NCBI GenBank assembly: GCA_002501065.1
Contig: DLRK01000024.1
Location: forward strand, 1 to 52,238
Origin: Akkermansiaceae bacterium UBA7890
Lineage (GTDB): Bacteria > Verrucomicrobiota > Verrucomicrobiia > Verrucomicrobiales > Akkermansiaceae
Direction: 5' to 3'
DNA length: 52,238 bases
The notes below the pieces were generated by a model, which was not told where the DNA came from, ran no database searches, and saw only the letters and a program-made list of their open reading frames with translations. Shown here one piece after another: positions 16,684-24,698 of the stretch; the first letter of the stretch is position 1; each line of letters starts with the position of its first letter. The position numbers and the translations under genes are program-made.

Positions 16684-16771
16684 TATTGCATTCCCTGAAA
16701 ATTCTGTTCTTCTTCCGCCCCCCGCAGAAAGGGCAGGCCGGTTTTCCACTAGCCTGAAGCGTGCGAAAGCA

Positions 16772-17029
16772 ATGAGTGAATCGACAATTGATCCGACTGA
16801 ATACCGCCTTCACGACAATGATACGGGAAGTGCGGACTATCAGGTGGCGCTGCTGACCCAGCGTATCAAGCACCTCACCGAACACCTTGGAACTCATCGT
16901 AAGGATTTCTCCTCGCGACGCGGACTACTGACCCTTGTGGCACGTCGGCGGAAACTCCTCGACTTCCTGAGCAGGGATAACGAGGAGCGTTACAAGAAGA
17001 TCGTTGCAGGACTCGGATTGCGTCGATAG
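16772..17029 (+). CDS. rpsO: 30S ribosomal protein S15
   Basis: The 85-residue product matches S15: DTGSADYQVALLTQRIKHLTEHL, HRKDFSSRRGLL and LVARRRKLLDFL, the helices that bind the central domain of 16S rRNA. ATG 16772 gives MSESTIDPTEY; the frame stays open to 16628 but that extension is not S15-like. It precedes pnp, the same order as in many bacteria, where S15 and PNPase are co-transcribed. A stem-loop lies between them. Confidence 0.97.
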   Translation: MSESTIDPTEYRLHDNDTGSADYQVALLTQRIKHLTEHLGTHRKDFSSRRGLLTLVARRRKLLDFLSRDNEERYKKIVAGLGLRR

Positions 17030-17093
17030 CTCGTCCGGCTGCCTTGTCTCGCAGTCGGTCGTTTTCGCCTTTTGGTTGTCTCTCACACCATCG

Positions 17094-17134
17094 CTGGCCG
17101 TCCTCCTGGAATCGTTTCCAGAACGGAAGACCAG
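17094..17134 (+). promoter_or_regulatory. Stem-loop in the rpsO-pnp intercistronic region
   Basis: CTGG CCGT (17094-17101) and CTGGAA (17106-17111) pair with TTCCAG (17116-17121), ACGG (17123-17126) and CCAG (17131-17134). This gives 14 base pairs with a TCGT tetraloop and small internal bulges. A second, weaker hairpin (TCTCC/GGAGA, 17156-17169) lies nearer pnp. In enterobacteria, hairpins at this place are cut by RNase III and let PNPase control its own message. Shared function here is inference. Confidence 0.55.
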
Positions 17135-17200
17135 CTTCATAACCTAGAGTTGCGCTCTCCATGGGGAGAACACAACGTGATGTAATACAGCAAACGAAAG

Positions 17201-19519
17201 ATGAGTACACATACAGTTACGGCCGATGTCGGTCAGACCCCGATTGTTATAGAGACGGGCAAATTAGCAAAACTAGCAGACGGAGCGGTTACAGTCCGCT
17301 GCGGCGATACCGTGGTCCTGGTGACTGCAGTTTCGCAAACCAAGATTCGCGAAGGGCAGACCTGGTTTCCCATGTCGGTCGAGTACAAGGAGCGAGCAGC
17401 TGCGGCTGGCGTTTTCCCCGGCGGCTATTTCAAGCGGGAAGGTCGCCCCACGGAGAAGGAGATCCTGACCTGCCGGATGACCGATCGTCCCCTGCGCCCG
17501 CTTTTCCCGAAAGGCTATCTTTATGATACGCAGATTATTGCGATTCTTTTCGCGGCGGATGGCGAGAACGACGCGGACATCGCGGCCATGAATGGAGCCT
17601 CGGCCGCTCTTGCCATTTCAGATATTCCCTTTGCAGGGCCGATCGGAGCCGTGCGCGTTGGCCGGGTGGAAGGCGATTTTGTCGTCAACCCGACATTCGA
17701 GCAGCGGGCTGAGAGTGATCTTGATCTGGTATACGTCGGGAACAAGACCGACGTGGTCATGATCGAAGGCGCCGCTGACGAGATCCCGGAAGCGGACTTT
17801 GTGGATGCCCTGCGATTCGCCCAGGGACACGTTACCAAGCTGGTGGAAGTCCAGGAGGAACTGGTGGCCCAGTGCGGCAAGGAAAAGCGTGACTACACCG
17901 TGACAGTGGCCAAGGACGAGCATCTTGAGATCGGATACCGCGTGGCGGGGGATCGTATCGAAGATGCCATCTACAAGCCCAGCAAGGTGGAGCGTGCCAA
18001 GGCAGTCGGTGCTCTGCGCGACGAAGTGGAAGCAGCGCTCAAGGAAGCAGACCCTGAAATCACGGATTTTGCGATCGAGCAGGCCTTCGAGCATATTCAG
18101 AAGAAAGCGTTCCGTATCAGTATCCTTGAGAAGGGACTCCGGGCCGATGGCCGACAAGTGGGTGATCTTCGCCCGTTGACGGCGGAAGCCGGGCTTCTCC
18201 CCCGGGTGCACGGCTCGGGCCTTTTCGCTCGTGGCGAAACTCAGGCTCTGGCCACCACCACGCTGGCGCCTGCCGATGAGAAGCAGTTCGTTGACAACTA
18301 CGCCGGAGGCGATGACAGCAAGCACTTCCTTCTGCATTACTCCTTCCCGCCGTTCTCGGTGGGTGAGTCGGGTCGCTATGGTGGTTTGAACCGCCGGGAG
18401 ATCGGGCACGGGGCTCTTTGCGAACGCTCCCTTGCCGCGGTCATTCCCGACGTGGAAGAGTTCCCCTACGCGATCCGTGTTACATCCGAAGTGCTCGAAT
18501 CGAATGGTTCGTCCTCGATGGCCACGGTGTGCTCTGGAACGATGTCGCTCCTGCAGGCCGGTGTGCCGCTGAAGCGTCCCGTAAGCGGAATCTCGGTCGG
18601 TCTCGTCACAGATTACGACGATGATGGCAATTTGAAGGATCACAAGCTGCTCATGGACATCATCGGCAGCGAAGATTTCTACGGCGACATGGACTGGAAA
18701 CTCTGTGGAACCAGTGAAGGAATCACCGGTTTCCAGCTCGATCTTAAGTTGCGGGGAGTTCCTATGGATATCTTCGAGAATGCGGTGCATATGGCCAAGG
18801 AAGGTCGCACCAAGGTGCAAGAAGCCATGAGTGAAGCGATTTCCGAAGTCGGCCAGCTCAGCGAGCATGCTCCGCGGATCGAGACTGTGAAGATTGATCC
18901 CGATCGCATCGGGGAACTGATTGGTCCCGGTGGCAAGCACATCAAGGGCATCCAGGCCGAATCTGGTGCCGAGATTAATATCGAGGACGATGGCACGGTG
19001 CACATTTACGCCGCCAAGGCGGAGTCTCTGGAGTGCGCCAAGAAGATGATCGAGGACATGTTCGCCGAGGTGGAGGTCGGAACGACCTACACCGGCAAGA
19101 TCGTCAACACCATGGCCTTCGGCGCCTTCATGGAGGTGCTGCCGGGCAAGGATGGTCTCGTCCACATTTCAGAGTTGGCCGAAGGTCGCGTCGAGAAGAC
19201 GGAAGATGTGGTGAAGACCGGGGACGTGGTGACTGCCAAGTGCATCGGCGTGGATGAAAAAGGCCGCGTCAAGATGAGCATGCGCGCCGCAATACGCGAA
19301 GCGCGGGGGGAGAGCCCCGACAGTGGCGACAGTGACGAGCGTGGTGGTGATCGCGGCCGCCGTAGTGGCGGTGGCGGTGGCGGTGGACGCCGAGGTGGTG
19401 ACGGACGTGACCGGGATCGCGGTGGTGATCGTGGTGGGCGTGACCGGAATCGGGACAAGCCCAAGGACGATGTGCCTCCGCCCGAAAAGGAGGAGTCCTT
19501 TTCCCTGACTGACGACTGA
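17201..19519 (+). CDS. pnp: Polyribonucleotide nucleotidyltransferase (PNPase) with RGG-like tail
   Basis: The 772-residue product has the full PNPase layout: two RNase PH domains, a KH domain (IGELIGPGGKHIKGI, near residue 570) and an S1 domain (about 630-700). It degrades RNA 3' to 5' with phosphate, as a trimer and often in a degradosome. The last 65 or so residues are a low-complexity tail of Gly, Arg and Asp repeats ending in an acidic segment. This could add RNA binding or protein contacts. It starts at ATG 17201 and is followed by a strong terminator 29 bases after its stop. Confidence 0.97.
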   Translation: MSTHTVTADVGQTPIVIETGKLAKLADGAVTVRCGDTVVLVTAVSQTKIREGQTWFPMSVEYKERAAAAGVFPGGYFKREGRPTEKEILTCRMTDRPLRPLFPKGYLYDTQIIAILFAADGENDADIAAMNGASAALAISDIPFAGPIGAVRVGRVEGDFVVNPTFEQRAESDLDLVYVGNKTDVVMIEGAADEIPEADFVDALRFAQGHVTKLVEVQEELVAQCGKEKRDYTVTVAKDEHLEIGYRVAGDRIEDAIYKPSKVERAKAVGALRDEVEAALKEADPEITDFAIEQAFEHIQKKAFRISILEKGLRADGRQVGDLRPLTAEAGLLPRVHGSGLFARGETQALATTTLAPADEKQFVDNYAGGDDSKHFLLHYSFPPFSVGESGRYGGLNRREIGHGALCERSLAAVIPDVEEFPYAIRVTSEVLESNGSSSMATVCSGTMSLLQAGVPLKRPVSGISVGLVTDYDDDGNLKDHKLLMDIIGSEDFYGDMDWKLCGTSEGITGFQLDLKLRGVPMDIFENAVHMAKEGRTKVQEAMSEAISEVGQLSEHAPRIETVKIDPDRIGELIGPGGKHIKGIQAESGAEINIEDDGTVHIYAAKAESLECAKKMIEDMFAEVEVGTTYTGKIVNTMAFGAFMEVLPGKDGLVHISELAEGRVEKTEDVVKTGDVVTAKCIGVDEKGRVKMSMRAAIREARGESPDSGDSDERGGDRGRRSGGGGGGGRRGGDGRDRDRGGDRGGRDRNRDKPKDDVPPPEKEESFSLTDD

Positions 19520-19547
19520 TTACCTGCTCTTCAGACTCTCATGCAAG

Positions 19548-19578
19548 CGCCCCGGGATTCGCGTTCCGGGGCGTTTTT
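19548..19578 (+). terminator. Rho-independent terminator after pnp
   Basis: CGCCCCGG (19548-19555) pairs perfectly with CCGGGGCG (19566-19573), with a ten-base loop, and is followed directly by TTTTT (19574-19578). It begins 29 bases beyond the pnp stop, the expected distance. This is the clearest terminator in the window. Confidence 0.9.
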
Positions 19579-19649
19579 CGTGAGGAGGAACTGCTTTCAT
19601 GCGACACTCTAAAAGCGTCCAACGGCGCAGGCAGCGATCGGATGCACAC

Positions 19650-19790
19650 CTACTCCTCGGCAGGGGTCTCCTCTGTCTTGTCCGTGCGTTCGAACTTCGC
19701 CTCCCTGCTGATGTTGACGTAGAAACATCCGAAGAGGAGAGTTGAGAGCAGGATAATCAGGGCCAGAAGGAGGCTGAGAATATTGCGCAC
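19650..19790 (-). CDS. Small predicted lipoprotein or membrane peptide (46 aa)
   Basis: On the minus strand a GTG (19788-19790) opens a 46-residue frame ending in TAG at 19650. It begins VRNILSLLLALIILLSTLLFGC, a hydrophobic segment ending in a lipobox-like LFGC with Cys22. A polar, acidic tail of about 24 residues follows. It lies between the pnp terminator and rsmB, downstream of rsmB on the same strand (74 bases). The signal-like N-terminus and single clean frame favour a real gene. It matches no family I know. Confidence 0.5.
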   Translation of the reverse strand: MRNILSLLLALIILLSTLLFGCFYVNISREAKFERTDKTEETPAEE

Positions 19791-19863
19791 GTCCGAACCC
19801 TAGGGTGGGGAGTGCAAAATAGGGAGATGAAATTCACGAGGATTTTCCGGCACCAGAACCCGG

Positions 19864-21111
19864 TCACGACCTGCTCCGCAAGGCGAGAAGAGCGGCGTAG
19901 GAACCATCGAATCCGTCCCGGAATGGCAGGGACTGCCGGGAATCGAGTAATTCGATTCCCGGGTGAGCGGACTGGAATGCCTCAATCTGCTCTTCGTTCT
20001 CTGCTGGCTCAAGGGAACAGGTGGAGTAGAGCAAACGGCCTTCCGGTTTGAGACAGGGCAGGGCGTTGTTGAGAATGCGTCGCTGCACGTCCCCAAGGTC
20101 GGCGATCTGTTCGGACCTGAGCCGCCAACGGGCGTCAACGCGACGGCGTAATACGCCGGTATTGGAGCAGGGGACATCGAGAAGAATGCGGTCGAAGCGG
20201 CCGTGCCAGTCGATCGGGGCCTCTCTGGTCCAGTCGAAGGCTTCCGTTTCTGCAATGGTGAGGTGTTGTTGTTTCAGGTTTTCGATGAGCCGGGGAAGAC
20301 GTTTTTCGTTCACGTCGGTGCAGAGTAATACACCGTTGTTTTTCATGGCGGCTGCGATGAGGGAGGATTTCCCCCCGGGGGCGGCGCAGGCGTCGAGAAT
20401 GATCTCGCCTGGTTGCGGGGCGAGAAGTTCTACCGCCATCCTGGTAGAGGGATCCTGCACGTAGATCAGGCCTTCTTCTGTCCATGATGAAGGGAGCAGG
20501 CCCTCCAGTTCGTAGTATCCATCGACCCCGACAGGAGTGAGAGCTTCTTCCTGTTCGGGGTCGAGGGAGGACGGAGCCAGGGGATTGAGCCTGACAATGA
20601 CGGGAGCCGGCTGGTTGTTCCAGGTCAGGAGGATCTCGGTGGCGTTCTTGCCGAACTGTTTTGTCCAGCGTTTGCAGAGCCACCCGGGATGGGAGAACCT
20701 GGTGGCGGGGGGGAGCTCCTCGCGTTCGGAGAAAAGCGTCTTTCGCGCCGCCACGGCGCGGCGAAGAACTGCATTTATCAGTCCGCGCACGGGTTTGCGG
20801 GCGCAGGACACCGTTTCGTTCACTGCGGCGTGATCCGGAATGCCCAGAAGCAGGAGCTGACATACTCCGACCCGCAGGATGTCACGCGTCTCGTGATCCA
20901 GTTTTCCCTTGCGCAGCGTGCCGATCCAGTGATCGAGGAGGCTCCGGTTGCGCAGCACGCCGAGCAGGATGCTGTTGAGGAGCGCCCGGTCGGAGGGTGA
21001 GAGGTGGTTGCGTCGTGCGTGTCGGTCGACCAGGGAATTGGCATAGACATGACCCTTGGACCATGCTCGCAGGGCCGAAACGGCAGCACGGCGGACGTTC
21101 TTATCGGGCAT
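19864..21111 (-). CDS. rsmB: 16S rRNA (cytosine-967-C5)-methyltransferase (RsmB)
   Basis: The 415-residue product has an N-terminal NusB-like helical domain (RRAAVSALRAW to about residue 140). A NOL1/NOP2/Sun methyltransferase domain follows. Seen in order are the SAM site LDACAAPGGKSS, the acidic VNEKRL strand, DVPCSNTGVLRR with one of the two functional cysteines, and YSTCSLEPAENEEQ with the other. This architecture is RsmB, which methylates 16S rRNA in the cytoplasm. It starts at ATG 21109-21111, eight bases after the small gene upstream on the same strand, so they may form one operon. Length is slightly below the usual 430. Confidence 0.95.
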   Translation of the reverse strand: MPDKNVRRAAVSALRAWSKGHVYANSLVDRHARRNHLSPSDRALLNSILLGVLRNRSLLDHWIGTLRKGKLDHETRDILRVGVCQLLLLGIPDHAAVNETVSCARKPVRGLINAVLRRAVAARKTLFSEREELPPATRFSHPGWLCKRWTKQFGKNATEILLTWNNQPAPVIVRLNPLAPSSLDPEQEEALTPVGVDGYYELEGLLPSSWTEEGLIYVQDPSTRMAVELLAPQPGEIILDACAAPGGKSSLIAAAMKNNGVLLCTDVNEKRLPRLIENLKQQHLTIAETEAFDWTREAPIDWHGRFDRILLDVPCSNTGVLRRRVDARWRLRSEQIADLGDVQRRILNNALPCLKPEGRLLYSTCSLEPAENEEQIEAFQSAHPGIELLDSRQSLPFRDGFDGSYAALLALRSRS

Positions 21112-21118
21112 TGCTAAA

Positions 21119-21430
21119 TCAGGAAGGTGTTATCCCCGGAAGAAAGTGCGTGACCAGTTCCCGCCATTCCTGATCGAGGGTGACCGAAGGAGCAGGTTCG
21201 GTGTGCCGTGCACGGTTGTACCAATAGCGGGCATTGGAAAGGTCGCCTTCCTCACGGTGAAGGTGAGCATGGATCAAGGCTCCATCGGGATCGGGAATAC
21301 CGGAGCAAAGGTCGTGGGCGTCTTCCCAACGTCCGGCCCGGGCCAACCAGAGCGAGTGTAATTCGTCGGAGAGTCCCTCGGGAGGGACATTGTCGTCTTG
21401 AGCGGATTGATCGAGTTCCTCGGTGGTCAT
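21119..21430 (-). CDS. Conserved-looking small protein with TPR-like helices
   Basis: The 103-residue product contains ARAGRWEDAHDLC and HLHREEGDLSNARYWYNRAR. This pairing of helices resembles a tetratricopeptide unit and recalls short uncharacterised proteins from several phyla that share an HxEGDxxNAxYWYxRA pattern. No enzyme motif is present. It ends eight bases before rsmB on the same strand and probably shares its transcript. Function is unknown; the family resemblance is from memory. Confidence 0.72.
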   Translation of the reverse strand: MTTEELDQSAQDDNVPPEGLSDELHSLWLARAGRWEDAHDLCSGIPDPDGALIHAHLHREEGDLSNARYWYNRARHTEPAPSVTLDQEWRELVTHFLPGITPS

Positions 21431-21494
21431 CGGGGCTCAAGCAAAGCCCAGAATTGTGCTGGTGAAAAGCCCGGGCTGTTGTTACCGCTTCACC

Positions 21495-22343
21495 GTGAAA
21501 CGGGTTCTCTCTGCCGTTGGCGCCGTCCTCGGCATATTCTCCTGGACGGGGGCCGAGGAGCTTCCTGCCGGACTGGACAAACCTTTCCTGGGGTGCTGGC
21601 TGGCCTTTTCGGATTCAAGGGACTTCGAGTATCTTATCGGTGGCGACGGGGACGCGGAGTTGTTCTTCGAGAAGAACCGGGAACGACTGACGGTCGGTGG
21701 TTGCAGTTTGAAGATCTACTATACGGTGGGGGAGCAGGTCAAAGGCAAGGGGGGAAAGCCCCGTTGGTCCTATCGCAGGATTGTGGAGGATGGGTTCGAA
21801 GACTTCGAGAAGGAGACCGGGGAGCCACCGATGGGGAAGCCGGTCAGTTTTACCGCCACCTTTACAGGGGGAATCAAGGTCAGGATCACCCACGTTTTTA
21901 ACAAGAGCGGAGTGGAAATTTCCACGAAGATTCTAGAGAAGGGAGAAAGCAAGGGTGCCTTGCGGGCGGGAGTAAAGATCCTCGTAGGCGATCTTTTCAG
22001 GCACATCGAGGATGAGGACCTGGAGGAGAAGGAAACTGAATCCAAGCTGGAAGATACCAAGATTTCCGTTTTTGCGGCGGGAGCACGAAGGGCAAGTCGT
22101 ATCAAGTTTGAAGACTACGACACTGTTCTCACTGAAGAGTGTCCCAAGGGTGCCCGGGCCTTTGAGCTGGAATCCGACCGCTACGGTGATCACGAGTTTC
22201 AACTCACGACCGCCAATCCGGACTTCGGCCTTCTTGAGTTCGTTCAGCAGAAGCGCCTCATTCACGGGTTTTTCGTGAACTGGTTCCCGGAGCCGACAAA
22301 GGTCGATGAAAAGGACGCGCGACTCGTGATCAAGGTGAAGTAG
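21495..22343 (+). CDS. Predicted secreted protein of unknown function
   Basis: From GTG 21495 the 282-residue product begins VKRVLSAVGAVLGIFSWTGAEE, a signal peptide with probable cleavage after TGA. The mature part is rich in lysine and glutamate and alternates beta-like and charged stretches. No catalytic motif is seen. The reading frame opens earlier, at 21423, but that extension overlaps the divergent small gene and lacks a signal-like shape. It is transcribed divergently from the rsmB unit and stands alone. I do not recognise the family. Confidence 0.72.
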   Translation: MKRVLSAVGAVLGIFSWTGAEELPAGLDKPFLGCWLAFSDSRDFEYLIGGDGDAELFFEKNRERLTVGGCSLKIYYTVGEQVKGKGGKPRWSYRRIVEDGFEDFEKETGEPPMGKPVSFTATFTGGIKVRITHVFNKSGVEISTKILEKGESKGALRAGVKILVGDLFRHIEDEDLEEKETESKLEDTKISVFAAGARRASRIKFEDYDTVLTEECPKGARAFELESDRYGDHEFQLTTANPDFGLLEFVQQKRLIHGFFVNWFPEPTKVDEKDARLVIKVK

Positions 22344-22714
22344 GCCCTGTGGTCCACCGGATTGGGAGAGCATTGGGATTCACGGGTTCAGGGCGGCGGG
22401 TTTCCCGGTAGCGAACCCGGGAGGGGAGAGATTTTACCAGGTTGATCCCAGAGGAGGGGAAAAGCAGAGCGCACTTTGGTACACCAATCGCTTGAATCCT
22501 TTCAAAATCAACGATTTTGGAGTTCTTCAAGAGCAGTAAATAGGCTGAAGCAGTAAAAATAACAAAAACCCCAATAAAGAAGCCTCATTCTGGAATAGTT
22601 TTTAAAACATATCAGTGAGCAAGTCAGGTTTTGCGATTTTTATGGAAAGATTTTATATTGACCAAGCGGTGCTCTAAAGTGTACTAAAGTGCACTAATTT
22701 ACTGCATAATCACG
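22344..22714. other. Intergenic region upstream of mraZ
   Basis: This 371-base gap turns clearly AT-rich from about 22490, unlike its surroundings. Near the left end CGGGTT (22397-22402) can pair with AACCCG (22414-22419), a weak hairpin after the secreted-protein gene. The right end carries the promoter and repeat array listed separately. I see no gene in between. Confidence 0.6.
22658..22694 (+). promoter_or_regulatory. Promoter of the dcw cluster with 10-bp MraZ-box-like repeats
   Basis: TTGACC (22658-22663) and TACTAA (22682-22687), 18 bases apart, form a plausible promoter. Over the -10 region lies the tandem repeat TAAAGTGTAC TAAAGTGCAC (22675-22694). A third in-phase GTG sits ten bases upstream (22669-22671). 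MraZ is known to bind GTG-containing repeats spaced ten bases apart, and AAAGTG-type boxes are reported from Mollicutes. The position, overlapping the -10 box just before mraZ, suggests autorepression. This is inference from pattern and position. Confidence 0.65.
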
Positions 22715-23179
22715 GTGGGAGTCCCAACCAATAGTTTCGAGGGAGTATATAACTTCAAACTGGACGCTAAATTTCGCGTTTCGGTACCGTCGGAGTGGCG
22801 TCCGGGGAGAGGGGAGGCTCTGCCCCTGCGACTCTTGAAGTGGCAGACCTACAAGATCCCCGTGCTCAAGGCGCTGACTGATCAGGCCTTTGAGGCCATG
22901 ATTGACTCGATCGACGGGTCGGATCTTCCGGCCGGAGTCAAGAGTCAGCGCAAGGGATTGCTTTATTCCCGCAACACCCAGGTGGCCATCAACGACCAGG
23001 GCAAGGTGCTCATCCCGAAGAAACTGGCGGAAGAACATGGATTGGAGGCCGGTGGGGCTGTGCACCTCTCCGGTCGCGGCACGAATTTCGACATTGTGAG
23101 TCCGCGTGATCACGACGCAATGCAGGCGGCCGAGGAGTCCCTGCTTGGTGATCTCTACGAATCGGTGGACTTCTCCTGA
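22715..23179 (+). CDS. mraZ: Transcriptional regulator MraZ
   Basis: This 154-residue protein has two AbrB-type SpoVT folds. FKLDAKFRVSVPSEWR forms the first DNA-binding unit and INDQGKVLIPKKLAEEHG the second. MraZ forms ring oligomers and binds repeats before its own gene, controlling the division cluster. The GTG at 22715 gives MGVPTNSFEGVYNFKLDAK; no better start is nearer. It is the first gene of the dcw run. Direct repeats overlap its promoter. Assignment is firm; the regulatory sign (repressor or activator) is not shown by sequence. Confidence 0.93.
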   Translation: MGVPTNSFEGVYNFKLDAKFRVSVPSEWRPGRGEALPLRLLKWQTYKIPVLKALTDQAFEAMIDSIDGSDLPAGVKSQRKGLLYSRNTQVAINDQGKVLIPKKLAEEHGLEAGGAVHLSGRGTNFDIVSPRDHDAMQAAEESLLGDLYESVDFS

Positions 23180-23212
23180 CCCTTTACCTCGAACTAGACT
23201 GACAAACTGCTG

Positions 23213-24289
23213 ATGTTCCTGCCTTCTCCAACCCCGGTTCCGTCGATGGCGTGGTGCCTAGCGGACTGTTCAACAACTCTGTTGACGGTGCCGGGGTTGG
23301 AGATCCCTTTCCATGCGACGCGGGGAGAAGGTAAGACGGAGAGTGGTGAAGGTTCGCGTGCCTTCCATCATGTTCCAGTCCTGCTGGAAGAGGTGATTCA
23401 TTACCTTGCTCCGAAGGCAGGGATGACGATTGTTGATGCGACCCTGGGTGGCGCCGGTCATGCTGCTGCGATCCTGGAGAGGGATGCACGGTTGATAGGC
23501 TTTGACCGTGACCCGGAGGCCCTCGCCCACGCCCGGGCCCGCTTGAGCCAATATGGTGAGGCAGCCATGTTGCAGCAGCAGAATTTCTCGAACCTTCTCG
23601 CCGCTGGAAGGGAAATCGCCCCGGAGGGAGTGGACGGAATTCTGCTCGATCTGGGGGTGTCGTCCCACCAGCTTGATTCTGCCGATCGGGGATTTTCGCT
23701 GCGATCCGGGGGGAGCCTCGATATGCGGATGGATCCTGGAGAAAAGCTCACCGCAGCGGAATTGGTGAATGAATGGGATGAAGCGGACCTGGCCCGGATC
23801 TTCCACGATCTGGGTGAGGAGCGGAAGTCCAGGGCAGTAGCCAGAGCAATCGTGCGTCGCCGTGTCACCAGGCCGTTCAATGACACCCTGGACCTTGCTG
23901 ACTGCGTCGCGAGAGTTGTGGGTCGCAAGGGGCGCATCCACCCGGCGACGCGGGTTTTTCAAGCCCTGAGGATGACGGTGAATTGCGAAATGGAGGCTCT
24001 GGAAGCTGCCTTGGAATCGGCCCCGGCGTTGCTGAAGCCCGGAGGGCGCATGGCGGTGATCACCTTCCACAGTCTGGAAGACCGCTTGGTCAAACGATTT
24101 TTCAAGTCCCGCAGCGTGCGCGAACTTGACCGGCCCGAGTGGCCCGCACCGCGTCCGAATCCGGACTGCTGTCTGCGGGTGATTACCCGCAGACCGGTGA
24201 CGCCTGCCGCTCCCGAGGTTGCAGGGAATTCCAGGGCGCGCAGCGCCAAGTTACGGGTGGCGGAAAAAAGGAAGGTAGATGAGCCGTGA
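23213..24289 (+). CDS. rsmH: 16S rRNA (cytosine-1402-N4)-methyltransferase (RsmH)
   Basis: The product shows the RsmH order: HHVPVLLEEV, the SAM site DATLGGAGHAAAIL, FDRDPEAL, ILLDLGVSSHQLD, DMRMD, HPATRVFQALRMTVN and ITFHSLEDRLVKRFF. It methylates 16S rRNA in the decoding centre. The start is uncertain. ATG 23213, ATG 23246 and GTG 23288 are all in frame, and no start codon occurs between 23300 and the conserved HHVPVLLEE. From 23213 the protein is 358 residues with about 50 unconserved N-terminal residues encoded across the inverted repeat. The stop overlaps the ftsL GTG by four bases. Confidence 0.93.
   Translation: MFLPSPTPVPSMAWCLADCSTTLLTVPGLEIPFHATRGEGKTESGEGSRAFHHVPVLLEEVIHYLAPKAGMTIVDATLGGAGHAAAILERDARLIGFDRDPEALAHARARLSQYGEAAMLQQQNFSNLLAAGREIAPEGVDGILLDLGVSSHQLDSADRGFSLRSGGSLDMRMDPGEKLTAAELVNEWDEADLARIFHDLGEERKSRAVARAIVRRRVTRPFNDTLDLADCVARVVGRKGRIHPATRVFQALRMTVNCEMEALEAALESAPALLKPGGRMAVITFHSLEDRLVKRFFKSRSVRELDRPEWPAPRPNPDCCLRVITRRPVTPAAPEVAGNSRARSAKLRVAEKRKVDEP
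23225..23303 (+). repeat. Long inverted repeat between mraZ and rsmH
   Basis: The left arm (23225-23244) and right arm (23284-23303) are complementary at 18 of 20 positions. The 39-base loop contains a further small hairpin, CAACA/TGTTG (23271-23284). Every possible in-frame start of rsmH lies before or within this structure. It lacks a U tract after it, so it is not a simple terminator. A translational control element, an RNA-processing site or a remnant of a repeat family are possible. Confidence 0.7.
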
Positions 24290-24693
24290 ACCGCAGGCGC
24301 AAAGGAAAACCACATCTGGGATTCGGGACGGTCGTGTTTCTGATGGTGGCCGCGGTGATGATGGCGGCAGCGGGCGTTTTCCACGTCTACGTCAAGAATC
24401 GCCAGATCAACGTCGCACGGGAAATCCAGGGAATGGAGGAACGAATCTCCCAGCACAAGCTGGATATCACGACGCTTGAAGTGCGACTGGACGATCAACT
24501 CAATCCGATTCTGATTAATGACCGACTCAGTGAGATGTCTTCTGACCTGCGTCGGATCCCGGTAGGAGTTGTAAAGGCAATCCCGTTATTGCGGAGTCGG
24601 AGTGGCAAGGTCACGGCAACTGTTCCCGGTAAAGATCCACGTTCGATCTCAGTAATTCCCTCCACTGTCTCCACTGCGACTGGTGGGCCCTGA
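24286..24693 (+). CDS. ftsL: FtsL-like cell division protein
   Basis: This 135-residue bitopic protein has a short basic cytoplasmic N-terminus (NRRRKGKPH), one transmembrane helix (about residues 14-36) and a coiled-coil-like segment (about 40-75, REIQGMEERISQHKLDITTL). FtsL sequence is poorly conserved. The call rests on this shape, on size, and on position between rsmH and ftsI. FtsL forms the FtsQLB complex in the divisome. GTG 24286 overlaps the rsmH stop, and ftsI begins five bases after its own stop. Confidence 0.78.
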   Translation: MNRRRKGKPHLGFGTVVFLMVAAVMMAAAGVFHVYVKNRQINVAREIQGMEERISQHKLDITTLEVRLDDQLNPILINDRLSEMSSDLRRIPVGVVKAIPLLRSRSGKVTATVPGKDPRSISVIPSTVSTATGGP

Positions 24694-24698
24694 TCCCT

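Noticed and set aside
17618..19165. Minus-strand frame of about 515 codons.
   Set aside because: It is antisense to pnp. Its amino-acid composition (His/Arg/Leu rich) is typical of a shadow frame.
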